DNA from: JBLFWJ01 sp047611425
GTDB taxonomy: Bacteria > Bacteroidota > Bacteroidia > UBA10329
DNA length: 6,298 bases
Direction: 5' to 3'
Assembly: GCA_047611425.1 (NCBI GenBank)
Contig: JBLFWJ010000182.1
Span: 1-6,298 of the forward strand
Shown piece after piece: positions 1 to 5,641 of the stretch; the stretch's first letter is position 1, and each line of letters opens with the position of its first letter. The position numbers and the translations under genes were made by a program. The notes under the pieces were generated by a model that worked only from the letters and a program-made list of their open reading frames with translations, did no database searches and was not told the DNA's origin.

Positions 1-460
1 CAAAATACTCGCATTGAATTGGTATGATCAACGAGTCTGCTGCCGTTAGGCTATTAATCGTTATCAAGCCCAAGGAAGGAGAGCAATCAAGAATGATAAA
101 GTCATAATTGTTCTTGATCTTGTTTAATGCCATTTTGACCATCATTTCCCGGTTGGGCAGATTGATCATTTCAATCTCCGCACCAACTAAATCGATGTGT
201 GCTGGCAACAGATCCAGGTTTGGTGTTTCCGTGGTTAGGATAATATCCTGTGGCTCTACCTCTCCAATTATGCATTCGTAAATGCTGGTTTTTACATTCC
301 TTGGATCAAACCCAACACCCGATGTTGAGTTGGCCTGAGGGTCGGCATCTACCAACAATACTTTGTATTCGAGCACAGCCAAACTGGCGGCCAGATTAAT
401 TGCAGTGGTTGTTTTTCCAACTCCACCTTTCTGGTTTGCTATGGCGATAATCTTGCTCAT
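1..460 (-). CDS. parA: ParA/Soj-family chromosome partitioning ATPase (partial, C-terminus beyond left edge)
   Basis: Reverse-strand translation gives 153 residues from the ATG at 460-458 with no stop before the window edge. About 100 residues are missing if the protein has the usual ParA/Soj length near 250. The deviant Walker A motif KGGVGKTTT lies at residues 11-19, with signature Lys11 and nucleotide-binding Lys16. The A' motif LLVDADPQAN follows at 35-44, and the Walker B motif FIILDCSPSLG at 121-131. The visible end, IPIQCEYF, is typical of chromosomal Soj/ParA. By family knowledge it is an ATP-dependent, DNA-binding dimer that works with ParB bound at parS to segregate replication origins, and it acts on the nucleoid. 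ParB would be expected just past the left edge, but this cannot be seen. A MinD or plasmid ParA is less likely because there is no N-terminal DNA-binding extension before Walker A. A TAnnTTTG-type -7 box lies 34 bp upstream of the start codon. Confidence 0.95.
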   Translation of the reverse strand, partial: MSKIIAIANQKGGVGKTTTAINLAASLAVLEYKVLLVDADPQANSTSGVGFDPRNVKTSIYECIIGEVEPQDIILTTETPNLDLLPAHIDLVGAEIEMINLPNREMMVKMALNKIKNNYDFIILDCSPSLGLITINSLTAADSLIIPIQCEYF

Positions 461-493
461 TAAAGTTCAGGTTTAAGAATTTTGATGTTGCTA

Positions 494-501
494 CAAAAGT
501 A
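494..501 (-). promoter_or_regulatory. Candidate -7 promoter box for parA
   Basis: The minus strand reads TACTTTTG, an exact match to the Bacteroidota -7 consensus TAnnTTTG. Transcription would begin near 488, giving a leader of about 28 nt before the parA ATG. No clear TTTG -33 element is found at the usual 17-23 nt spacing, so the call rests on the -7 box and its position. Confidence 0.45.
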
Positions 502-604
502 AGCCAAGTGCCTGTGAAACGCGGTATTCCGCAATCTATTGTTATTCACAGATCGCTCCGGTTTTCAACAGTTTTCGGCCTCAAAACTTAGATTTCCGAT
601 TGAC

Positions 605-644
605 TTAAAAACGAAAAAGGTGGCGCCCATCGGACACCACCTTT
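605..644 (-). terminator. Intrinsic terminator acting on minus-strand transcripts
   Basis: Positions 616-628 and 632-644 form a 13-bp stem with a 3-nt loop in minus-strand RNA. Eleven pairs are Watson-Crick and two (624/636 and 626/634) are G-U. On the plus strand those two become C-A mismatches, so the stem is complete only in minus-strand RNA. The 3' side on that strand runs on as UUUUUCGUUUUU, a good U-tract, whereas the plus-strand exit reads CTTTCTCTACC. No minus-strand protein gene lies directly upstream, so it either ends a small RNA or shields parA from read-through. Confidence 0.65.
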
Positions 645-720
645 CTCTACCAGAAACCACGGTTTTGAATCGGCAAACACTTATGAATGTGCCACCGAAT
701 AATATTTTTTTAGTTGAGTT
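605..720 (-). ncRNA. Possible small structured RNA ending at the 605-644 terminator
   Basis: Reading leftward on the minus strand, three local hairpins follow each other. The first is an imperfect one at 693-672 (GGCA paired with UGCC, an inner 4-bp stem and a 2-nt bulge). The second is AAACC/GGUUU at 665-654. The third is the 13-bp terminator stem at 644-616. A terminator with no protein gene in front of it suggests a short transcript. I found no convincing TAnnTTTG promoter near 720-760 on the minus strand, so the 5' end is a guess. I match it to no known RNA family. Confidence 0.22.
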
Positions 721-856
721 TTATCATTGACAATGCTCTTGTATAAGGAGTATCGGAGGAATTTGAGGTTTTGGTCTTATACTACGTTGTGTCTTACATC
801 AAAGTTTGCATTTCGAGTCGTTTATCGATGAACGACCAAAAACCTACTTTCAGAGC

Positions 857-2281
857 ATGAATGAACTGGACGTTTTCAACCGTCTAAATCACCATTTACC
901 TTTTGAGCCAACCACAGGCCAACAGGGGTTTCTGTACGGTATATCTGATTTTATTTCATCAAAAGAAATGGGGCGGATATACATGCTGAGAGGGTATGCC
1001 GGTACGGGAAAGACATCCATGGTGATTAGTTTGGTTGAAACGTTGAAAGAGTTGAACCGGAAGTATGTACTGCTTGCACCAACCGGGCGTGCTGCGAAAG
1101 TCATATCTCAATACACAGGACAGAAGGCTTTCACCATTCATCGCATGATTTACCAGATTAGAGTTGATGATTCAGGTCGTGTTCATTTCGGAGTACGACC
1201 AAATACATCCAGTAATTCGGTAATTGTGGTGGATGAGGCATCCATGATTCAAGGCATCGCAACGGAAATAAAACTGTTTGGACATGGTCGAGGGCTGCTT
1301 TCTGACCTTATGCAATTTGTAGAAGACGGCATTAACTGCAAGCTCATTCTAATTGGAGACACGGCACAACTGCCACCGGTACACATGTCGGTAAGTCCCG
1401 CGTTAGATCCAAAACACCTAACGGCCAATTTCGATTTTAATAATGATCAGCAATTTGAATTGACAGAAGTTGTGCGTCAAGCTGAGGATTCTGGAATATT
1501 GGAAATCGCAACATACCTGCGAAGCCTGATTAAAGACGAAGAGTCACTGTTTCAATTGGACACGGGGTTTCCTGATGTTCAGTCGATTGATGGCTACGAT
1601 GTGGAAGAATGCTTAGATGACGCCTATTCCAAGTTTGGCGATGAAGGTGTGATGGTTGTAACGCGCTCGAACAAGAGCGCGAACATGTTCAACCAGCAGA
1701 TCCGAGCGAAGATCAAGTGGCAAGAGGAAGAGCTGGATGCCGGTGATAAGTTGATGATCGTTAAGAACAACTACACTTGGCTGCCCAAGGATTCGAAAGC
1801 CGGATTTATCGCAAATGGCGAAATGGCTGAATTACTCAAGGTTGTTCGTTCGGAGGAAAAATTTGGGTTGCGCTTTGCCGATGTAGTCATCCGTTTGCTT
1901 GATCATGCCGAGGAATCGGAGCTTGAAGTAAAGATCATTCTGGACACGCTTCACTCTGAAACCACGAGCTTGGATGAAGAGTCTGCCGAGAACCTTTACA
2001 ACGGAGTCCGGATGGAACATTCCCGAATTCCTGCCAAGAACGAACGATTCAAAGCAATCAAAGAAGATCAATACCTAAATGCCTTACAGGTGAAGTTCGG
2101 GTATGCCGTTACCTGCCACAAGGCTCAGGGCGGACAATGGCCAGCTGTTTTTATTGATCAAGGATACATGACCGAAGAAATGTTGGGGCCTGATCATTTG
2201 AGATGGTTGTACACTGCGGTTACGAGAGCCAGCGAGCAACTTTATCTGGTCAACTTTGCGCCTCAATTCATCAAAGAATAG
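857..2281 (+). CDS. RecD-like superfamily 1 DNA helicase / AAA-family ATPase
   Basis: The ATG at 857 gives 474 residues. An in-frame TTG at 806 would add 17 residues (ending FQS) that look like no domain, whereas MNELDVFNRL followed by PFEPTTGQQ is how short RecD-like helicases normally begin. Helicase motifs appear in order: Walker A GYAGTGKT (46-53, Lys52), motif Ia LLAPTGRAAK (72-81) with FTIHRMIY (92-99), Walker B VIVVDEASM (122-130, Asp126/Glu127), motif III LIGDTAQLPP (165-174), motif IV region EVVRQ (204-208), motif V YAVTCHKAQGGQW (416-428) and motif VI YTAVTRAS (452-459). The last two lie in a UvrD_C_2-type domain. By family this is an ATP-driven 5'-3' DNA helicase of the cytoplasm. 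It lacks the long N-terminal region of RecD2 and has no RecB or RecC partner nearby, so it is not the RecBCD subunit. The exact role (repair, recombination or replication restart) cannot be read from the sequence. Confidence 0.93.
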   Translation: MNELDVFNRLNHHLPFEPTTGQQGFLYGISDFISSKEMGRIYMLRGYAGTGKTSMVISLVETLKELNRKYVLLAPTGRAAKVISQYTGQKAFTIHRMIYQIRVDDSGRVHFGVRPNTSSNSVIVVDEASMIQGIATEIKLFGHGRGLLSDLMQFVEDGINCKLILIGDTAQLPPVHMSVSPALDPKHLTANFDFNNDQQFELTEVVRQAEDSGILEIATYLRSLIKDEESLFQLDTGFPDVQSIDGYDVEECLDDAYSKFGDEGVMVVTRSNKSANMFNQQIRAKIKWQEEELDAGDKLMIVKNNYTWLPKDSKAGFIANGEMAELLKVVRSEEKFGLRFADVVIRLLDHAEESELEVKIILDTLHSETTSLDEESAENLYNGVRMEHSRIPAKNERFKAIKEDQYLNALQVKFGYAVTCHKAQGGQWPAVFIDQGYMTEEMLGPDHLRWLYTAVTRASEQLYLVNFAPQFIKE

Positions 2282-2315
2282 GTTAATGCGTTGCGCGCAA
2301 TGCTAACTTAGAACC

Positions 2316-3476
2316 ATGCCTATCGCATCCATCATACAAGTAATTGTGATGATTCTGTTTCCAATCTTGATATTGGAAACGGTGAAGCGCAACAAGCTCG
2401 CAGGTATGGTTGGGCCAGTCATTCTTTGCTATGCCGTGGGATTGTTCATTGGTAACCTGCCCAATTCACCCGTTGACATCAACCTAAGCCAAACCGTTTC
2501 GGAAGCTGTGGTTCCGTTGGCGATTTCACTGATGCTTTTATCAACTCGATTCATGGCTTGGTTGAAATATGCCAAGAAAACCGCTCTGTCTTTTGGGCTG
2601 GCGGTTGTGGCAGTGTTGTTCGCATCGTTCACTGTTTCTTTCTTGTTTCAATATTACGGCTCAGATCTACCCGACATCTGGAAACTATCTGGAATGATGG
2701 TAGGTGTATATACAGGTGGTACGCCCAACTTGGCTGCCATTGGAACTGGTTTAGATATTCCCAACGAAACGTTCATCATTCTCAACGCTTGCGACTTGGT
2801 GCTCAGCGCCACTTACCTCCTACTGCTGATGACCGTGGCTCAGAAACTGGCCCTTAAATTCTTGCCAAGCTTCGTAAAGGTTGAATCCAACGACCGTGAT
2901 GAGACCTTCCATTATCAGCGATTGCAGCAAATGACCTCCAACAAGAAGATTGGGCTTTCATTGGTTTCAGCGTTTTTCATTGCCGTTGGAATAATGGGAA
3001 TAAGCCTAGGGTTTTCATTTTTGGTTGCAGGAAAACTCACCGCACCAAATGTGATTTTAGCGGTCACCACTTTGAGCATTGCCGCCTCCTTTATAAAGAA
3101 GGTCAGGTTTCTGCCCCGCACTTACGAGTTTGGCGAGTACTTCCTTCTCATCTTCTGCCTTGGCATTGGGTCGATTTCGAATTTCACTGAGTTGATGCAA
3201 TCCAGTCCGTCCGTTTTTCTCTTCGTTACTTGCGTGTTTGTGGGTACGCTTTCCCTCCACTTCTTTCTGTGTTGGGTTTTTCGGATAGATGCCGACACCA
3301 TGCTTATCACTTCTGTGGCAGGAATCTTCGGCCCTGCATTTATTGGCCCCATTGCCAGCGTGCTCAAAAACAAGGACATCGTAGTTGGAGGCCTCACCAC
3401 AGGTTTGGTCGGCTACGCCATTGCCAACTATTTAGGCTTGGGAATGGCGCATTTGTTTAGGTGGTTGTTCCCCTGA
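2316..3476 (+). CDS. DUF819 family multi-pass membrane protein (putative transporter)
   Basis: This is a 386-residue hydrophobic protein. Roughly ten to eleven membrane segments can be seen, for example near residues 5-21, 28-47, 62-79, 88-112, 152-175, 212-236, 243-260, 273-290, 297-321, 330-350 and 355-384. A charged cytoplasmic-looking linker (about 185-211) splits it into halves. Each half carries a Gly/Pro-rich stretch: GVYTGGTPNLAAIGTGL at 130-146 and AGIFGPAFIGPIASVL at 335-350. Such paired re-entrant-like segments are typical of inverted-repeat secondary transporters. The first motif and overall length fit the DUF819 (YjcL-like) family, which has no established substrate. The start ATG lies 34 bp after the helicase stop, and the stop lies 39 bp before lhgO, so co-transcription with either is possible. 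Transport of an organic acid is only a guess from the neighbouring lhgO. Confidence 0.88.
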   Translation: MPIASIIQVIVMILFPILILETVKRNKLAGMVGPVILCYAVGLFIGNLPNSPVDINLSQTVSEAVVPLAISLMLLSTRFMAWLKYAKKTALSFGLAVVAVLFASFTVSFLFQYYGSDLPDIWKLSGMMVGVYTGGTPNLAAIGTGLDIPNETFIILNACDLVLSATYLLLLMTVAQKLALKFLPSFVKVESNDRDETFHYQRLQQMTSNKKIGLSLVSAFFIAVGIMGISLGFSFLVAGKLTAPNVILAVTTLSIAASFIKKVRFLPRTYEFGEYFLLIFCLGIGSISNFTELMQSSPSVFLFVTCVFVGTLSLHFFLCWVFRIDADTMLITSVAGIFGPAFIGPIASVLKNKDIVVGGLTTGLVGYAIANYLGLGMAHLFRWLFP

Positions 3477-3492
3477 TCATTCTAGTTAGGCG

Positions 3493-3500
3493 TACTTTCG
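3493..3500 (+). promoter_or_regulatory. Candidate -7 promoter box for lhgO
   Basis: TACTTTCG differs from TAnnTTTG at one position and ends 15 bp before the lhgO ATG, leaving a leader of about 10 nt. No TTTG -33 box sits at the usual spacing; the nearest TTG (3465-3467) is 25 nt away. If active, lhgO could be transcribed apart from the DUF819 gene. Confidence 0.33.
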
Positions 3501-3515
3501 CGCCAAATTTCAATC

Positions 3516-4754
3516 ATGTCTTCGGATCAAGTTTTTGACGTTTGTATTGTAGGAGGAGGCATTATTGGGGCGGCAACGGCCTATCAATTTCAGCAAGCTT
3601 TTCCTGACTTTAGCGTATTGGTTATTGAGAAGGAGGATCGGCCAGCAGCCCATCAAACAGGGCATAACTCTGGCGTAATTCATTCTGGAATCTATTACAA
3701 GCCGGGATCGCTAAAAGCCAAGAATTGCGTGGAAGGCAAGGACATGATGGTTGATTTCGCAAAGACACACGGCATTAAGCACGATGTATGTGGAAAGATC
3801 ATTGTGGCTACAAAGGAGTCTGAATTGGCTCAAATGAAAAAGGTGTTCGACAATGGATTGGCAAATGGCCTGACCGCTAACGAATGGATTGGGCCTGATA
3901 GGATTAAGGAGATTGAACCGCATTGTGCGGGAATAAAAGGCATATGGGTTCCCTATACGGGCATCATTGATTTTGTGGGATCCACCGCTAAAATGCTGGA
4001 AATTGCAGAAGCCGGAAATGAAAAGAACAAAGTTGTTTATAGTGATGAAGTAATCAGCTATGTAGAGGTTGACGGAATCAAACAGATCAAGACAAAGAAG
4101 CAAAGCTTCAAGGCCAAATACATGGTTTTCTGTGGAGGTTTACAGGCGGACAGGCTAGCTAAAAAGGATGACGTGAAGTTGGATATGAGCATCGTTGGCT
4201 TCCGGGGCGATTACTACGAATTGGCAGAGCATGCCAAGGGAAAGGTGCGCAACTTGATATATCCGGTTCCAAACCCTGAATTTCCATTCTTGGGTGTTCA
4301 CTTTACACGAATGACGGATGGAAGTGTGGAATGTGGCCCAAATGCCGTTTTCACTTTTAAGCGCGAAGGCTACGGAAAAACTGATTTCAATTTGAGAGAT
4401 ACCGTTGAAGCGCTTTCATTCTCGGGTACGTGGAATCTACTTTTCAAGCATTATGGTTTTGCTTACAACGAGTACAGACGTGCGTTTTCGAAACGACTTT
4501 TTCTTCAAACGTTGCAAGTGTTGGTTCCTGAATTAACGATGGATGACATTGTTCCTGGCCGTGCTGGTGTGAGAGCCATGGCACTTGGACACGATGGCGA
4601 AACCATTGACGATTTCAGGATTGAGCACAACGGAAACTCTCTTCACGTCTTAAACGCACCCAGCCCTGCTGCAACAGCAAGTTTGGCAATTGGAAAACAG
4701 ATACGGGAAATGGCGGTTGAACGATTCGGTATTACCGATAAGATTAATCAGTAA
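3516..4754 (+). CDS. lhgO: L-2-hydroxyglutarate oxidase (LhgO/YgaF, FAD-dependent)
   Basis: The 412-residue protein is close to the length of E. coli LhgO. It opens with an FAD-binding Rossmann fold: VCIVGGGIIGAATA (9-22) with the GxGxxG-type GGGIIG at 13-18, and the ribose-binding acidic residue Glu38 in VLVIEKE. The HQTGHNSGVIHSGIYY stretch (46-61) is characteristic of the L-2-hydroxyglutarate dehydrogenase/oxidase family within the DAO superfamily. The C-terminal region has GRAGVRAM, the DDF element and NAPSPAATASLAIG, also family hallmarks. By family it oxidises L-2-hydroxyglutarate to 2-oxoglutarate, passing electrons to oxygen or, as shown for E. coli, to membrane quinones. This clears a side product of malate dehydrogenase or feeds glutarate breakdown. 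No glutarate-pathway genes (csiD, gab) are in view, so metabolite repair is the simpler reading. The 3' end overlaps the convergent minus-strand gene by 11 bp. Confidence 0.93.
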   Translation: MSSDQVFDVCIVGGGIIGAATAYQFQQAFPDFSVLVIEKEDRPAAHQTGHNSGVIHSGIYYKPGSLKAKNCVEGKDMMVDFAKTHGIKHDVCGKIIVATKESELAQMKKVFDNGLANGLTANEWIGPDRIKEIEPHCAGIKGIWVPYTGIIDFVGSTAKMLEIAEAGNEKNKVVYSDEVISYVEVDGIKQIKTKKQSFKAKYMVFCGGLQADRLAKKDDVKLDMSIVGFRGDYYELAEHAKGKVRNLIYPVPNPEFPFLGVHFTRMTDGSVECGPNAVFTFKREGYGKTDFNLRDTVEALSFSGTWNLLFKHYGFAYNEYRRAFSKRLFLQTLQVLVPELTMDDIVPGRAGVRAMALGHDGETIDDFRIEHNGNSLHVLNAPSPAATASLAIGKQIREMAVERFGITDKINQ

Positions 4755-5295
4755 TTCTGAACTTGTGCGTAAACTTGTTCCAATCAATTAGGAACTGTTC
4801 CATAATCTCATCCACGTGTTTCAGAAACACAGGATCTGGCACTTTCTTATCCTTGAAAAAAGGCTTCTGAAACCGATTCAAGTCATACCGATGAAATACA
4901 GACTTGCTCATCGCGTAAAGCGTCTTCCTTGAAGGGAAATTCACTTTTCCGAAAAACTTAATGGTTCCTTCCAGAGCTGTGGCAAACTCTTCTGGCGAAA
5001 CCTCATACACGGTTGCCAACTTATCCAAAACGATATCCTTGATTCTGTCGCCTTGATCATCTCCGAAGTATTCGTTGATGGCCAAGAAGTTTCCAGTAAT
5101 CACAATCATCAGAAAAGCATCTTGTTCCTCCTTGCCGATATCAGCTGGTGATTCGAACTGAAGGTCGTTATTAATCAGCTCTGCAACTTCCGTGAAAGTT
5201 GTGTCAACGGAGTTGAGAACGTTGTTCACGAAGAGGGTAGCTACCTTTTCTTCTGAAACCTTTTTCTTAAAAAGTACTCCTAGATCAAAATCCAT
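4744..5295 (-). CDS. Conserved-looking hypothetical protein, 183 aa
   Basis: I do not recognise the family. The ATG at 5295-5293 gives 183 residues with no signal peptide and no membrane segment, so a cytoplasmic location is likely. Residues 13-115 look mostly helical and are rich in Asp, Glu and hydrophobics. A basic and aromatic patch follows (residues 136-152, HRYDLNRF then QKPFFKDKK), and the end (157-180) looks like another amphipathic helix. Support that it is a real gene comes from the length, the ordinary amino-acid composition, and a promoter with TTTG, exactly 19 nt, then TACATTTA upstream. It converges with lhgO, the two stop codons overlapping by 11 bp, and has no terminator of its own in the overlap. 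Its function cannot be inferred from the neighbours. Confidence 0.8.
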   Translation of the reverse strand: MDFDLGVLFKKKVSEEKVATLFVNNVLNSVDTTFTEVAELINNDLQFESPADIGKEEQDAFLMIVITGNFLAINEYFGDDQGDRIKDIVLDKLATVYEVSPEEFATALEGTIKFFGKVNFPSRKTLYAMSKSVFHRYDLNRFQKPFFKDKKVPDPVFLKHVDEIMEQFLIDWNKFTHKFRITD

Positions 5296-5318
5296 AAATC
5301 ACTTTGTGTGAGTTTAGG

Positions 5319-5349
5319 TAAATGTAGATACCTGCTAAGTCCGATCAAA
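5319..5349 (-). promoter_or_regulatory. Bacteroidota-type promoter for the 183-aa protein gene
   Basis: On the minus strand TTTG (5349-5346) is followed by a 19-nt spacer and TACATTTA (5326-5319). The -33 element matches exactly, the spacing is ideal for this promoter class, and the -7 box has one mismatch to TAnnTTTG. Transcription would start near 5313, giving a leader of about 18 nt. Confidence 0.55.
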
Positions 5350-5407
5350 GTACTACCTCTCAGACTTTTAAACAGAGTTATGCACGTTACAAAACCGCGT
5401 AAATGAA

Positions 5408-5433
5408 GAACGCCCCGCTTTCGCGGGGCGTTC
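5408..5433 (-). terminator. GC-rich hairpin, likely terminator of the hydrolase transcript
   Basis: An 11-bp perfect stem (5408-5418 with 5423-5433) closes a 4-nt loop. On the minus strand the loop is GAAA, a stable GNRA tetraloop, while on the plus strand it is UUUC. After the stem the minus strand reads TTCTTCATTT, which is moderately U-rich; the plus strand reads ATGGATGAGC, which is not. The minus direction is therefore favoured. That would end the hydrolase mRNA about 210 nt past its stop codon and just before the promoter of the next minus-strand gene. The weak U-tract keeps the confidence moderate. Confidence 0.5.
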
Positions 5434-5641
5434 ATGGATGAGCTCTCACAATCAACCAATAAAACCTATGCTATGACCTAGATCAAAAACATATACTCAT
5501 CCAATCATGTAAGTGGCCTCTTCTCATACCACTCACACTCTCTTAACCACCAAGGAACGGTTTTGTTGCCTCTGATTGATACATTTTTTGAGATTTTAAC
5601 AGCTTCTGTCAAGTACAGGTCAAAACCGAACATGTTTCAGG

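Larger units (their letters stand above)
461..805. other. Divergent intergenic region between parA and the RecD-like helicase gene
   Basis: No credible protein gene is seen here. The one longer open frame (539-730, plus strand, TTG start) runs straight through a strong hairpin and resembles no family I know. Contents from left to right are the parA -7 box (494-501), a short inverted repeat gcggtattccgc (521-532), a DnaA-box-like TTATTCACA (542-550), a minus-strand terminator (605-644), two small inverted repeats (654-665 and 672-693) and an A/T-rich run (698-712). A weak plus-strand promoter candidate for the helicase is TTTG at 762-765, 17 nt, then TACGTTGT at 783-790. That last box departs from TAnnTTTG at two positions. 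Confidence 0.6.
5296..5641. other. Intergenic region between the 183-aa gene and the T9SS hydrolase gene
   Basis: The region holds the promoter at 5319-5349, a GC-rich hairpin at 5408-5433 and otherwise A/T-rich sequence. A 42-codon minus-strand frame (5633-5505, ATG to TGA) begins 8 bp after the hydrolase stop. It encodes a Trp-rich short peptide (it contains VPWWLRECEWYEKRP) without recognisable homology or ribosome-binding site, so I do not call it a gene. The octamer CAAAACCG occurs at 5390-5397 and 5621-5628 and inverted at 5558-5565. I see no RNA gene or mobile element. Confidence 0.5.

Noticed and set aside
514..520. GTGAAAC, resembling half of a parS site (TGTTTCACGTGAAACA), just upstream of parA
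   Set aside because: Only one half is present; the other half reads AAGTGCCT. A 7-mer match is weak evidence for ParB binding.
539..730. 63-codon plus-strand open frame starting with TTG
   Set aside because: It spans the strong hairpin at 616-644, has no recognisable family features or ribosome-binding site, and begins inside the DnaA-box-like sequence region; chance frame.
2304..2311. TAACTTAG as a -7 promoter box for the DUF819 gene
   Set aside because: It ends 4 bp before the ATG, so transcription would start inside the coding sequence.
2558..2857. 99-codon plus-strand frame inside the DUF819 gene
   Set aside because: Out-of-frame shadow of a well-supported membrane protein, with an atypical Arg/Cys/Trp-rich composition.
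3711..4103. 130-codon minus-strand open frame inside lhgO
   Set aside because: Fully antisense to a well-supported enzyme gene, with a Cys/His/Asn-heavy composition typical of a shadow frame.
25..5059. Eight copies of TGATCA across the window, more than base composition would suggest
   Set aside because: They are scattered in coding regions of different strands and fit common Ile/Asp/His codon contexts; no spacing pattern and no modification or restriction gene nearby.
5279..5488. 12-bp direct repeat CCTAGATCAAAA at 5279-5290 and 5477-5488
   Set aside because: About one 12-mer repeat is expected by chance in a window this size; flanks do not match.
5558..5628. CGGTTTTG (5558-5565) and CAAAACCG (5621-5628) as a possible long-range stem
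   Set aside because: Only 8 bp with a 55-nt loop and no extension on either side; not a convincing structure.
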